A DNA stretch of 64,000 bases from Enterococcus florum (GTDB taxonomy: Bacteria > Bacillota > Bacilli > Lactobacillales > Enterococcaceae): assembly GCF_004309355.1 (NCBI RefSeq), contig NZ_BJCC01000017.1, forward strand, positions 1-64,000, written 5' to 3'. Of this stretch, positions 18,972 to 30,775 are shown in pieces. The notes beneath the pieces are model-generated. The model made no database searches. It worked only from the letters and a program-made list of their open reading frames with translations, and was not told where the DNA came from. Each line of letters begins with the position of its first letter. The first letter of the stretch is position 1. Made by a program: the position numbers and the translations under genes.

Positions 18972-20345
18972 TCATTCAAAATAAGTTGGAAAAATCGTTT
19001 GATAATTGGCATTGGCGGTCTCATTCGGCGAGAACACAGTCCCTGACTTGCCGCTTTTTTCCGGTTGCTCCAGCAAATAATACAACCCAAAAATTGGTTC
19101 GTTTTCTTCCGCATACAAACAAGGAAGACCAAGAATATCTGCCGTCAGCTGAGTCAATGCTTCGGTCCGGAAAAAGCCGCCGCTGACAGACAATCCTTCT
19201 TTCGTTCCCACCATCTCCACCAAAATCTTAACGTTCATCAACATTCCTTCGATCACGCTTCGGATCATATCTGTCCGCGTGTGGGCCAAGGTCAGATGTT
19301 TGAACTCTGCTTGCTTGTTGGCTGACCAAAAAGGCGCGCGTTCTCCGTTCAAATACGGAAAGAATCGTAGACCCTTGGCACCAATCGGTGATGCCGCTAA
19401 AAAGGCAGGGATCCTTGAATAAAATGTTTCCGGCGTATCAAGCGTCTCCGCCGCCCAAGCCAGCACACAGCCGCCATTGTTCGAGGGTGCCCCTACGACA
19501 TAATGATCCTGGTCCAAGTAGTAGCAAAAATTTTGCTTGTCCGGATCAACATGTGGCTGCTGCGTGATGTTCCGCACGGCTGTACTGGTGCCGATCGTCA
19601 GACTGGCGGTATTGCCTGTCCGATAAAAACTAGCGTAGGCAGTCAAACAGCCATCACTGGCGCCGGCGATCACTTCCGTATCTGAAGGCAGCCCTAGTGC
19701 CAATGCTGTACTGCTGTCGATGGTGAAGCGTTCCTTAGTATCGACTACTTCTCCAAGCTGATTGCGGCGCACCTCTAAGTAATCCAGAATCTCCTGATCC
19801 CAGTCCAGCTGTTTTAAGTTGAACAATCCAGTCGCCGAGGCTGTCGAATAATCGATTCGGGCTTTTCCCGTGAAATAGTCCATCATCCATTCCTTGATAC
19901 CCCACCAACGGACGTTCGCAGGGTATTTCTTTTGCTGCCCGAAAAAAAGAATTTTCGCAAAGGGCGACATGCTGTGGATGGGTGTCCCGGTTTTTTGATA
20001 AAACTGTTTGGCTAAGGCAGTGCCTTTAAATCCTTCAATCAATGGTCCGGCCTGTTCATCCGACCAAAGATAGATCGCGTCTTTGACCTCTCCTACTACC
20101 GGCAGCAAACTGTGCATCGCTGAGCTGAAGCCGATCGTTCCAATCTGATTCCGCAGTGGACGCGGAACACTTAGAATCACCTGCTTCACATGCTCCAGCA
20201 ATTCATCCGGTTTCTGGTATTTTTTGGGACCTTCCACATAGCTGCGGATTTCCTCTGAGGCTTGATACAATAAATGATTTTCTACGATCACACCAAGCTT
20301 GATTGCCGTTGTTCCAATATCGATGCCTAAAAATGCTTGCTCCAT
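18972..20345 (-). CDS. FGGY-family carbohydrate kinase (gluconokinase-like)
   Basis: The 457-residue sugar kinase has the N-terminal ATP-binding DIGTT (9-13), the core GASDGC and GTSTAVR segments, and LNGERAPFW, all as in GntK-type kinases. It phosphorylates a sugar acid or polyol with ATP; gluconate is the best guess. SD GAAGGAG precedes the ATG. It is the third gene of an operon with an alpha-glucoside PTS and a phospho-alpha-glucosidase, separated from them by a hairpin. Confidence 0.85.
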   Translation of the reverse strand: MEQAFLGIDIGTTAIKLGVIVENHLLYQASEEIRSYVEGPKKYQKPDELLEHVKQVILSVPRPLRNQIGTIGFSSAMHSLLPVVGEVKDAIYLWSDEQAGPLIEGFKGTALAKQFYQKTGTPIHSMSPFAKILFFGQQKKYPANVRWWGIKEWMMDYFTGKARIDYSTASATGLFNLKQLDWDQEILDYLEVRRNQLGEVVDTKERFTIDSSTALALGLPSDTEVIAGASDGCLTAYASFYRTGNTASLTIGTSTAVRNITQQPHVDPDKQNFCYYLDQDHYVVGAPSNNGGCVLAWAAETLDTPETFYSRIPAFLAASPIGAKGLRFFPYLNGERAPFWSANKQAEFKHLTLAHTRTDMIRSVIEGMLMNVKILVEMVGTKEGLSVSGGFFRTEALTQLTADILGLPCLYAEENEPIFGLYYLLEQPEKSGKSGTVFSPNETANANYQTIFPTYFE

Positions 20346-20365
20346 CCTGCTCTCCTTCTATCCTG

Positions 20366-20399
20366 CAGAAAAAGGCAGCACTAAGCCTGCCTTTTTCTG
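20366..20399 (-). terminator. Intercistronic hairpin between malA and the kinase gene
   Basis: CAGAAAAAGGCAG and CTGCCTTTTTCTG form a 13-bp perfect stem with an 8-nt loop and T residues in the 3' arm. It would attenuate or process the transcript between the two genes. Confidence 0.75.
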
Positions 20400-20400
20400 A

Positions 20401-23341
<2,941 letters not shown>

Positions 23342-23376
23342 ATTTTGCAGCTCCTTTGTTTTCTTTGATGGGCTTT

Positions 23377-23446
23377 ATTATAGGGGAGAGCTAAAGGAAT
23401 AGATACAGAAAACGCTTACGATTGAACCCGTTTCAAAATTTGAAAC
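23377..23446 (-). promoter_or_regulatory. malP promoter region: -10, cre-like site and 17-bp palindrome
   Basis: On the minus strand TATAAT (23377-23382) has no good -35, which suggests an activator-dependent promoter. AGAAAACGCTTACG (23407-23420) matches the cre consensus at 12 of 14 positions. Upstream, GTTTCAAAATTTGAAAC (23430-23446) is a perfect palindrome and a likely binding site for the operon's own regulator. No regulator gene is adjacent. Confidence 0.68.
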
Positions 23447-23469
23447 ATATTTCAGCAAACAAATACAAA

Positions 23470-23503
23470 AACGACTTCAGAAGAAAGCTCTTGAAGTCGT
23501 TTT
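23470..23503. terminator. Terminator after the SDR gene
   Basis: ACGACTTCA and TGAAGTCGT form the stem with T-runs on both sides. On the minus strand it ends the SDR transcript. Confidence 0.8.
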
Positions 23504-23511
23504 TGCTTTTT

Positions 23512-24381
23512 TTAATTTGAACGATACTCCGGTACTGAAACGGCGATTTTCGACCACTTTCCCGCCACTTCTTCTGCTGTTTTGCAATAGTGGCCTCTAA
23601 TGTCGATTGGGTAGTCTACTCCCGCAGCTTCTTGCCAGCGAATCGCGTGGAAATGGTGATTACTGGCTCTGAGAATCCACGCTGATGCTTGGCATTCTGA
23701 CGAAGCTAAGTACATAACACCAGGAACGATACTCTCAGGTTTAAGGTCAAGCGGTTCCCTATTGACGCCCCACATTCGTGTCCGGGCAACTGGCGAAACA
23801 GCGTTTACTTCGATTCCAGTACCTTGGCTTTCTTTCGCCAGCACATTCATCAGACCGATTTGACTAATCTTTGTTGCAGCATATGCGATCAAACCCGGTT
23901 GAGCATATTCTGGATAGATTGCACGACAAGAAGTGGTGAAGACGATCCGACCATACTCTTGTTGGGTCATCTGGGGCCAGACCGCTTGAGCTAACCATAT
24001 AGGCGCCTCCGTTTGAACAGCCATTGCTCGGTGGAGAAATTCTGGCGTAAGCTCAGTAATGGTCTGATAGCTGACCCAACCGGCATTATGAATCAGAATA
24101 TCTAAGCGACCGAAGATGTCAATCGCTTCTTGAATCAATGCTTGACATCCTTCTCGTGTATTGATCGTTGTGGTTGAAGCATGTACTGAACCGTTTGGTG
24201 TTTTTCTTATTTTTTCCACAGCTTTTTGTACCACAATCGGATCATTGCCAAGACCATCCAAGTCTACTCCGCTATCTTGAATCAGTACATGGACTCCTCT
24301 GCGGGCAAGTTCTTCTGCATAAGCAAAACCGAGGCCCCTCCCACCGCCAGTAATAAGTGCTGTTTGATTTTCGAAGTTCAT
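23512..24381 (-). CDS. SDR family oxidoreductase with C-terminal extension
   Basis: The protein has 289 residues. The cofactor motif is TGGGRGLG (about 12-19), the active site is YAATK, and SCRAI holds the catalytic Ser. It resembles the hydroxyacyl-CoA dehydrogenase part of multifunctional enzyme type 2, with about 40 extra residues at the end. The start ATG at 24381 follows GAGAAGGTG. It is divergent from a LysR gene, its likely regulator. The substrate is unknown. Confidence 0.83.
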   Translation of the reverse strand: MNFENQTALITGGGRGLGFAYAEELARRGVHVLIQDSGVDLDGLGNDPIVVQKAVEKIRKTPNGSVHASTTTINTREGCQALIQEAIDIFGRLDILIHNAGWVSYQTITELTPEFLHRAMAVQTEAPIWLAQAVWPQMTQQEYGRIVFTTSCRAIYPEYAQPGLIAYAATKISQIGLMNVLAKESQGTGIEVNAVSPVARTRMWGVNREPLDLKPESIVPGVMYLASSECQASAWILRASNHHFHAIRWQEAAGVDYPIDIRGHYCKTAEEVAGKWSKIAVSVPEYRSN

Positions 24382-24589
24382 ATTTTCACCTTCTCTCACT
24401 AATCTTCATTGCAACAGTCTTTGTTCCATTTCCAACAATAAGAAGATTCATACATTGTTTCATATCAACAACCTCTTTAACTATTGTTCGATCCTCACTA
24501 TCATTGTAAACTGGAAGTAACCATAACAAAAATAGAAAAAAATGATCACAGTTATCTCGAAACAAGATTACAAAATTGGAGGGCATCAG

Positions 24590-25480
24590 ATGGAACTTCG
24601 TCAAATCCGCTATTTTGTTATATTGGCTGAGGAACTACATTTTGGTCGTGCTGCAGCTCGAATTCCTATCGCACAATCTGCACTTAGTCAACAAATCAAG
24701 AAATTAGAAGATGAGTTGAATAGCAGTTTATTTTACCGTGATAAACACCAAGTCGTTTTGACAGAAGTCGGAAAAGTCTTTTGGCAACACGCTCTTCGAA
24801 TATTGCAAACGATTAAAGAAACAGAAACCGCGGTTTCGCAACTTATCGATGGGGAATACGGTACATTGAATATTGCTTTTGTAGAAGCTGCTTTATGGGA
24901 TATCATACCGCGATTAATTTCTTCCTATAAACAGAAACACCCTAATGTAGAAATTATTCCTCATCAAATGAACACGCATATGCAAATCGAAGCACTGTCG
25001 CAAGACTGGATTCAACTTGGAATCGTTGGGGCGAAATTGACAGCACCCGATATTCATTATTATCCAATTCGTGAAGAACGTTGTTTGCTCGCTCTTTCTC
25101 CTAACCATCCTTTATCTGAAAAAAAATCTGTGGATATAAAAGATTTAGCCAAGGAACGTTTCGTTGCAATTCGACGGGAAGCGGGAACCTTTTATTTCGA
25201 TCAATTCATTCAAACTTGTATGGAGAATGGTTTTAGCCCGAATATCGTCCTAACTGCTGACCGGATGCAGTCCCTCATGGCCTTCGTTGCAAGTAATATG
25301 GGCGTTGCATTGATCCATGAATCCTCTAGAAATATCCGATCTGATCTTCGCTACCTCGAAGTAGATGGAATAATTTCTAGTCCCTATCAACTTTTTTTCG
25401 CTTGGAAAAATCAGAAAAATACGAATACTTTGGCTTATTTTTTGAAGGAAGCTTTTTTGATATTTCCTAAAAAGACATGA
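24590..25480 (+). CDS. LysR family transcriptional regulator
   Basis: The protein has 296 residues. The N-terminal winged helix has MELRQIRYFVILAEELHFGR and SALSQQIKKLEDEL; the rest is a periplasmic-binding-like effector domain. The ATG at 24590 is seven bases after GGAGG. It is divergent from the SDR gene across about 208 bases, the classic LysR-target layout. No T-N11-A operator can be singled out with confidence. Confidence 0.9.
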   Translation: MELRQIRYFVILAEELHFGRAAARIPIAQSALSQQIKKLEDELNSSLFYRDKHQVVLTEVGKVFWQHALRILQTIKETETAVSQLIDGEYGTLNIAFVEAALWDIIPRLISSYKQKHPNVEIIPHQMNTHMQIEALSQDWIQLGIVGAKLTAPDIHYYPIREERCLLALSPNHPLSEKKSVDIKDLAKERFVAIRREAGTFYFDQFIQTCMENGFSPNIVLTADRMQSLMAFVASNMGVALIHESSRNIRSDLRYLEVDGIISSPYQLFFAWKNQKNTNTLAYFLKEAFLIFPKKT

Positions 25481-25524
25481 CTGTTTAGCTACTCATAATG
25501 GTAAATTCTCAACAATAGGGAGTA

Positions 25525-25558
25525 AAAAAGACTAGACCTTTCTCGATCTAGCCCTTTG
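25525..25558 (-). terminator. Terminator after the SWIM gene
   Basis: On the minus strand GGCTAGA and TCTAGTC form a short stem followed by TTTTTT. Confidence 0.65.
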
Positions 25559-25566
25559 ATAATTTC

Positions 25567-26256
25567 TTATCCAAAGTATTTTTCAACTATCGCTGCGATC
25601 TCCCACTGGCAAAAATGGATGGTTGAGTGTTTCAGCTGACTAGCAAACCATTGATACATGCCTTGTTTTTCCTGACTGTCCGCCTGCTGCAAGGCCGACA
25701 TCCAGATCGATTGACAGAGGTCCGCTAGTTGGTACAATTCTCCCTCTTCATCATTCATTTCTATCTGATCGACTTCCCTTACTAAATAGTTCACTGCCTG
25801 AAAAGCCGTTTGATAGTCCCCCATTTTAGTCAGAGGAAAAAGCGTATTCGTCAGAACCTCATTCATTTTTTGAACAAACGGGGTCACCTGATCGTATTCA
25901 AGATAGCTCTCATAGCCAGTAAATCGGCGAATCGCGCGGTCGATCTCTCGTTGATAGTAGCGGAGATTCCTTTCAGCGGATCGTGAAGAAAGGGCTGCTT
26001 TTCCCGCTTCGTATTCAAACAGAACCGCAGCCATGTGCTTGCAGTGATTTCCTTCTTCCGCATACGGACATTCGCAATAAAATGCTGGCGGGTCGTCCTC
26101 CAGCCCTTCGATTTCCACCATGTAGGTTTCATTTCCGTCGACCAGTGCATGGATCGTATCCCCAATCAAACGACTGTCTATGACTCGTTTTTCATCATAA
26201 TAGTCAAATCCTCGTTCCAAAATGTACGGCCGGAAAAGCGATTGCCATTCAATCAT
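25567..26256 (-). CDS. SWIM zinc-finger domain protein
   Basis: The protein has 229 residues. The SWIM motif CECPYAEEGNHCKH (about 65-80) gives the CxC...CxH zinc ligands. The N-terminus (IEWQSLFRPYILERGFDYY) is typical of the bacterial SWIM family. Many relatives are much longer, so this may be a short or truncated member. The start at 26256 follows GGAGG and overlaps the end of the upstream DUF6429 gene by 8 bases, so the two are coupled. The function is unknown; SWIM domains bind DNA or protein. Confidence 0.78.
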   Translation of the reverse strand: MIEWQSLFRPYILERGFDYYDEKRVIDSRLIGDTIHALVDGNETYMVEIEGLEDDPPAFYCECPYAEEGNHCKHMAAVLFEYEAGKAALSSRSAERNLRYYQREIDRAIRRFTGYESYLEYDQVTPFVQKMNEVLTNTLFPLTKMGDYQTAFQAVNYLVREVDQIEMNDEEGELYQLADLCQSIWMSALQQADSQEKQGMYQWFASQLKHSTIHFCQWEIAAIVEKYFG

Positions 26257-26524
26257 TCTGTGTTTCCTCCACCGCGATGTTGTACTTTTCCAACAGTCTT
26301 TTGGCCATCGCTTCCCCTTCATCGGTCAAAGTGACTGACTTTGTGCGTGACGGTCTTTTCTGGGCGAACAGCAGGTCCTCCTCGGTCAGTTTGTTTAGTA
26401 CAGAAAAATCATATCCTTTCCATGCATTCAACAAGGTATATTCTCCCTCTTCCAGACTAGGATACGTTTCTTCCCATGAAGAGAGATACAGCAGCATTAA
26501 AGTCAATTCTTCTATCGAGGTCAT
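26249..26524 (-). CDS. DUF6429-like small protein
   Basis: The protein has 91 residues. MTSIEELTLMLLYLSSWEE and NAWKGYDFSVLNKLTEEDL are features I associate with DUF6429, a small winged-helix-like family; RTKSVTLTDEGEAMAKRLLEKY resembles the wing and last helix. GGAG is nine bases before the ATG at 26524. It overlaps the SWIM gene downstream. The function is unknown. Confidence 0.68.
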   Translation of the reverse strand: MTSIEELTLMLLYLSSWEETYPSLEEGEYTLLNAWKGYDFSVLNKLTEEDLLFAQKRPSRTKSVTLTDEGEAMAKRLLEKYNIAVEETQND

Positions 26525-26615
26525 GATTAGCACTCCAATCTAGGTTCGTGTTTTTGTCTTAAGCATAGCATATTTGTAAAGTGTGTTTGATCCATTTTTT
26601 TGGTGGAGGAACACA

Positions 26616-26645
26616 AAAACTCTCGCTGTAATCACAACGAGAGTC
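26616..26645 (-). terminator. Terminator after the EIIC gene
   Basis: ACTCTCG and CGAGAGT form the stem, with TTTTTG following on the minus strand. Confidence 0.8.
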
Positions 26646-26667
26646 AATCCTTCTAGGAAACAAATAC

Positions 26668-27996
26668 TTAATTTTCTTCCGCAGCCATCTTAGAAGTAAC
26701 TTTCTCATCGATGCGCAGAAATGGCAGGTAGATGAAGACTGTCGCCGCGATGATGGCAATTTGCAGCACGGCTGCTCGCCAATCCCCACCAGTCGCCAGA
26801 AAGCCCGAGATCACCGGTGGTGTCGTCCAAGGGATTTGGACCACCACATGATTGATCAAACCGATCGAAGTAGCAAAATAGGCCACTGTCAATGAAAAGA
26901 TCGGTGCCAACACAAACGGGATGATCAAGCTCAGGTTGAAGACGATCGGCAAGCCAAAAATGATCGGCTCGCTGATATTGAAAAATGCCGGTGTCACAGA
27001 CAGCTTAGCAAAATCTTTGTAATCCTTGCGTCGGCTGAAAATGAAGATCGCCAGCAGCAACGCGATCGTATTTCCCGAACCGCCCATTACGGCAAAGGTA
27101 TCTTTAAAGGCCATATTGATAATGTGAGGAATCGGTGTGCCATCAGCATAAGCACTCATGTTTTCCTGCATGTTTTGAATCAAAAACGGATCTAACAGCG
27201 ACCCGGAGATCACCGCCTGATGAATCCCAAAGCCAAAGAACAAATTGGCAACCGAGGTGATCAGCAGGAAGCCCGGCAATCCAGTGGTGACTTTGCTCAA
27301 TGGACCGATGATAATGTTGGTGATCAGGCCGTTAACATCTATGTTGAACAATTGGTTAATCGCAAAGGAGATGATCGCAAAGCTGGTCACCGTGATCATG
27401 ATCGGGATTAATACGTTAAATGATTTCAATACAGCTGGTGGAATGTTTCCCGATAATTTGATCTGCAATTTTTCGTTATTGGACAATTTAATGAAAAGCT
27501 CTGTAGCCAGCAACCCGACAAAAATTCCGACAAACATGCCTGAAGCTCCGGTATGGCTGACTGGAATCACGCCAGTGACTTCGATGGCCTTGCTGGCATT
27601 TTCAGGAGTAAACATCGTCCGCATCGGAGTCAGCACCACAAAGGTTGAGATCGCAACTAAGACTGCCGCAATCGAATTGGTATAATTTCGGCTGGCACAC
27701 ATATGATAAGACACGGCTGCCACGACTAAAAGTGTCGTGATGCTCAAAGTCCCATTGGCGATGGATACTCCGATCTGCTGGATCGTGGTCAAGGTCTCTG
27801 GATTGATAAGCTTTCCCATAAATCCGGTTGGTTCCAAGATGACATAGTTGATCAGTGTGACAAACCCCGCCAGCATCATAAAAGGCATAAACGTGGCAAA
27901 AGCATCCCGCAATGTCCGCAGATGAATCTGATTCCCCAGCTTGGTCGCCAGCAGACCGATCTTTTCAAAGACCAGCTCTTTTTTGTTCGTTTTCAT
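26668..27996 (-). CDS. PTS EIIC, lactose/cellobiose family
   Basis: This 442-residue membrane permease subunit belongs to the CelB/ChbC type, with about ten hydrophobic segments, the conserved NISEPIIFGLP motif and VQIPWTTPP. It needs EIIA and EIIB partners, which are not in this window. The start ATG at 27996 follows GAGGGAGAG. It is divergent from a region shared with a GntR regulator and a GH1 gene whose promoter has a matching operator, so it likely imports a beta-glucoside. Confidence 0.88.
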   Translation of the reverse strand: MKTNKKELVFEKIGLLATKLGNQIHLRTLRDAFATFMPFMMLAGFVTLINYVILEPTGFMGKLINPETLTTIQQIGVSIANGTLSITTLLVVAAVSYHMCASRNYTNSIAAVLVAISTFVVLTPMRTMFTPENASKAIEVTGVIPVSHTGASGMFVGIFVGLLATELFIKLSNNEKLQIKLSGNIPPAVLKSFNVLIPIMITVTSFAIISFAINQLFNIDVNGLITNIIIGPLSKVTTGLPGFLLITSVANLFFGFGIHQAVISGSLLDPFLIQNMQENMSAYADGTPIPHIINMAFKDTFAVMGGSGNTIALLLAIFIFSRRKDYKDFAKLSVTPAFFNISEPIIFGLPIVFNLSLIIPFVLAPIFSLTVAYFATSIGLINHVVVQIPWTTPPVISGFLATGGDWRAAVLQIAIIAATVFIYLPFLRIDEKVTSKMAAEEN

Positions 27997-28047
27997 ATCT
28001 TCTCTCCCTCTTTGTATTCGAGCTGCTTCCACCAAACCAACATATGA

Positions 28048-28116
28048 TGAAAGCGATTGCTCTATTTACATCCACTATAATACATTACCTTTAAATAAAA
28101 GTAAATATCTTTACTT
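28048..28116 (-). promoter_or_regulatory. EIIC promoter with GntR-type operator and cre site
   Basis: On the minus strand TTTACT (28100-28105), 17 bases and TATTAT (28077-28082) form the promoter. The inverted repeat AAAGTAAATATCTTTACTT (28098-28116) covers the -35. Plus-strand TGAAAGCGATTGCT (28048-28061) lies just downstream of the start site and matches cre at 12 of 14 positions. Confidence 0.72.
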
Positions 28117-28177
28117 AAAATTATATATCTTTTTGAATACTACAAACAGAGCAAAAGAAAAAGGCATCGAAATGCCC

Positions 28178-28891
28178 TTATTTTTCAACGAACACGGCTT
28201 CAAAAACAAAATCCTGGTACAAATGACGCGTCAAGGAATACTCGAACGGCGTCCCGGAGGCCAAAGAAACCACCTTATCCACCTCAATCAGAAATTCGCC
28301 TGTGGGGATATTCAACACCTTCGCATCAAACTCTCCCGCCATATCCCCTTTAATCCAGATATGAGAGGATTGAATCTTCAGCCCCAGCTCGTTCGTGATA
28401 TAGCCATAGACAGACTTTTTCAAATGCTTGGGCTCCAGTCCCGGGATGACCGCCAGCGGCATAAAGGTCTGTTCGATCGAGTATGGCTGATGGTCGACAT
28501 ACCGGCTGCGAATGATGTTGTACACATAATCCTTTTGATCGATCTCCAACATTTCAGCTACCTTGGCGGAAGGCAGTTCAATCGAAAACGTATGGATCTC
28601 CGAATCAACATGCTCTTCTCCCACCACATTCAGCAAGCCATCGCTTGGCCCAAAGACCTTCGAATTGTCGATCGGGGTTCGCAAAACCTCCGTGCCAAAT
28701 CCACTGCGGCTGCGAACGACCCCCTCTGACACCAGCAGATCGACCCCCTTTTTAACGGTCAGCTTGCTGGTCCCAAATTCCTGTGCCAACGTTTCTCCTG
28801 TGGGAAGCTTTTCTCCAATCGCATAATCACCATTGGCGATTCGTTCCTTCAACGTCACATAGACTTCCATGTATTTTGGCATTTTTTTCAT
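28178..28891 (-). CDS. GntR family regulator with UTRA domain
   Basis: The protein has 237 residues, with an N-terminal GntR winged helix (YVTLKERIANGDYAIGEKLP, GTSKLTVKKGVDLL) and a C-terminal UTRA effector domain that binds sugar phosphates. The start at 28891 follows AAGGAG. It sits between the EIIC gene and the GH1 gene, and both promoters carry TTTACTTT-type inverted repeats over their -35 elements, so it probably represses both until its sugar phosphate appears. Confidence 0.9.
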   Translation of the reverse strand: MKKMPKYMEVYVTLKERIANGDYAIGEKLPTGETLAQEFGTSKLTVKKGVDLLVSEGVVRSRSGFGTEVLRTPIDNSKVFGPSDGLLNVVGEEHVDSEIHTFSIELPSAKVAEMLEIDQKDYVYNIIRSRYVDHQPYSIEQTFMPLAVIPGLEPKHLKKSVYGYITNELGLKIQSSHIWIKGDMAGEFDAKVLNIPTGEFLIEVDKVVSLASGTPFEYSLTRHLYQDFVFEAVFVEK

Positions 28892-28997
28892 ACGCTGCTC
28901 CTTAAAATTATACGTTCGACTATACTTTATCACATATTCAAAGGAAAAATCCAGAGAATAATTATACTACAATAATAAAAATATATATTTTTCATAT

Positions 28998-29032
28998 AAA
29001 GTATTTACTTTTGTAAAATTCACCTGTACACT
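28998..29032 (+). promoter_or_regulatory. GH1 promoter with GntR-type operator
   Basis: TTTACT (29004-29009), 17 bases and TACACT (29027-29032) form the promoter. The palindrome AAAGTATTTACTTT (28998-29011) overlaps the -35 and shares its half-sites with the operator at the EIIC promoter. Confidence 0.7.
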
Positions 29033-29062
29033 ATTCCTGAAATGAAGTAGGAGGATACGATC

Positions 29063-30481
29063 ATGATAAAACAACAACTAACTTTTCCGAAGGATTTTTG
29101 GTGGGGCTCTGCTTGGTCCGCTGAGCAAGCAGAAGGCTTCGGCGAAACCGGCAAAGCAGAGACTGTTTGGGAGCGCTGGTACAAGGAACAACCCTACCGC
29201 TTTTATCAAGGAGTCAGTTCAGCGATCACTACCGACCATATCCATCGTTACAAAGAAGATGTGCAATTAATGAAACAAACCGGGCATAACTCCTTCCGTG
29301 TGTCGATCTCATGGGCACGGATGTTTCCAAATGATGGCATCGGTGAAGCCAACCCGAAAGCCATCGCTTTTTATCGCGACTTGTTTCAGGAGATGAACGC
29401 CAACGGTATCAAAATCTTTGCCAACCTCTATCATTTTGACATGCCTGCTGCTTTGCAGGACATCGGCGGCTGGGAATCCCGCGTCGTAGTAGATGCGTAT
29501 GTTCATTTTGCGGACACTTGCTTTAGAGAATTTGGTGATTTGGTGTTTCATTGGTTTACCTTCAATGAACCGTTGGGTCCCATTCTCGGCTCTTATTTAG
29601 AAGATTTCCATTATCCAAACCTGATCGACTTCAAACGTGGGGCACAGGCAGCCTTTTTCACTGTTTTGGCCCATGCTAAAGCGATCGCAGCTTTCAAACA
29701 ATACGGTTACGCCAGCAAGATCGGCACGATCCTGAATCTAAGTCCGACGTTCCCTCGCAGCCAACATCCAGCAGACGTTGAGGCAGCGGAGATCGCAGAC
29801 CTGTTTTATACTCGCAGCTTCCTTGATCCAATGGTCAAAGGGACCTTTCCGGAGAAACTAGTCGCCTTGTTGAAGGAATACGATCAAATGCCTGAGGATT
29901 ACACGCTAGAGGATCTGTCAGAGATCAAAAACAATACTTGCCAGATTCTAGGACTAAACTACTATGAACCACGTCGGGTCAAAGCTCGGTTGACTGCGAT
30001 CAATCCAAGCGGACCTTTTCTGCCAGACTGGTTCTTCGAGCACCATACCATGCCAGGCCGTCGCATGAACGAGTATCGAGGGTGGGAAATTTATGAAAAA
30101 GGCATTCATGACCTCTGCATGGATATCAAAGAGAATTACGGCAACATCGAAGCCTTTATCTCTGAAAATGGGATGGGAGTTGCGGATGAGGAACGTTTCA
30201 TGGATGAGGCTGGACAGGTGAATGATACTTACCGCATCGAATATATTCAGGATCACCTAGCCTATCTTTGGAAGGCGATCAAGGATGGCTGCAACATCAA
30301 AGGCTATCATCTATGGACCTTTATCGACTGCTGGTCATGGATCAATGCGTACAAAAACCGCTACGGTCTGGTGGCCTTGGATCTGGAGACTCAAGAACGC
30401 CGGATCAAAAAGAGCGGCGAGTTTTATAAGCAGCTGAGCGATAACAACGGTTTTTCCTACGATATTTCACGCTTGGTTTAA
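29063..30481 (+). CDS. GH1 glycoside hydrolase, probable 6-phospho-beta-glucosidase
   Basis: The protein has 472 residues. The acid/base glutamate is E169 in TFNEP and the nucleophile is E368 in SENG. CWSWINAYKNRYG near the end supplies the Ser and Lys/Tyr expected of enzymes acting on phosphorylated glycosides. AGGAGG precedes the ATG. It is divergent from the GntR gene and shares its operator type with the EIIC gene, so it likely hydrolyses the phospho-glycoside which that permease imports. Confidence 0.9.
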   Translation: MIKQQLTFPKDFWWGSAWSAEQAEGFGETGKAETVWERWYKEQPYRFYQGVSSAITTDHIHRYKEDVQLMKQTGHNSFRVSISWARMFPNDGIGEANPKAIAFYRDLFQEMNANGIKIFANLYHFDMPAALQDIGGWESRVVVDAYVHFADTCFREFGDLVFHWFTFNEPLGPILGSYLEDFHYPNLIDFKRGAQAAFFTVLAHAKAIAAFKQYGYASKIGTILNLSPTFPRSQHPADVEAAEIADLFYTRSFLDPMVKGTFPEKLVALLKEYDQMPEDYTLEDLSEIKNNTCQILGLNYYEPRRVKARLTAINPSGPFLPDWFFEHHTMPGRRMNEYRGWEIYEKGIHDLCMDIKENYGNIEAFISENGMGVADEERFMDEAGQVNDTYRIEYIQDHLAYLWKAIKDGCNIKGYHLWTFIDCWSWINAYKNRYGLVALDLETQERRIKKSGEFYKQLSDNNGFSYDISRLV

Positions 30482-30532
30482 AGAAGAACATTTAGCAAAT
30501 CAATGATTCTAGTATGATGAGCCTGAAAACAA

Positions 30533-30574
30533 GAAGAGCGCAATTGGACGTATGAATTCAATTGCGCTCTTTTT
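30533..30574 (+). terminator. Terminator after the GH1 gene
   Basis: AGAGCGCAATT and AATTGCGCTCT form an 11-bp perfect stem followed by TTTTTG. Confidence 0.88.
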
Positions 30575-30670
30575 GACTATTCACCTGTTTTGATTTATCT
30601 CCGTGATATAATATACAAAACATTGCCTATGTCAAAGGTCGCAAGTCTATCAGATCAAGGAGGAATCCTC

Positions 30671-30766
30671 GTGTTAGTGACTCACAGTTACATCAACGGA
30701 TAATACAAGCTGGCGATAAAGCTGTATGAAGCAGCCTTCGATGCTACGATAAAAACGTTGATCGAG
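30671..30766 (+). pseudogene. Relic of a PhnB-like VOC-family gene
   Basis: AAGGAGG and a GTG start give MLVTHSYING, then TAA, then in the same frame YKLAIKLYEAAFDATIKTLIE. Joined, the two parts match the N-terminus of PhnB/3-demethylubiquinone methyltransferase-like VOC proteins (usual form: ...INGN..EAI.FYE.AF.A...). The match stops at about 30766, where the convergent MarR gene ends. About 110 residues are missing. An extended -10 (TGATATAAT near 30612) may still drive it. Confidence 0.65.
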
Positions 30767-30775
30767 TCTATATGC

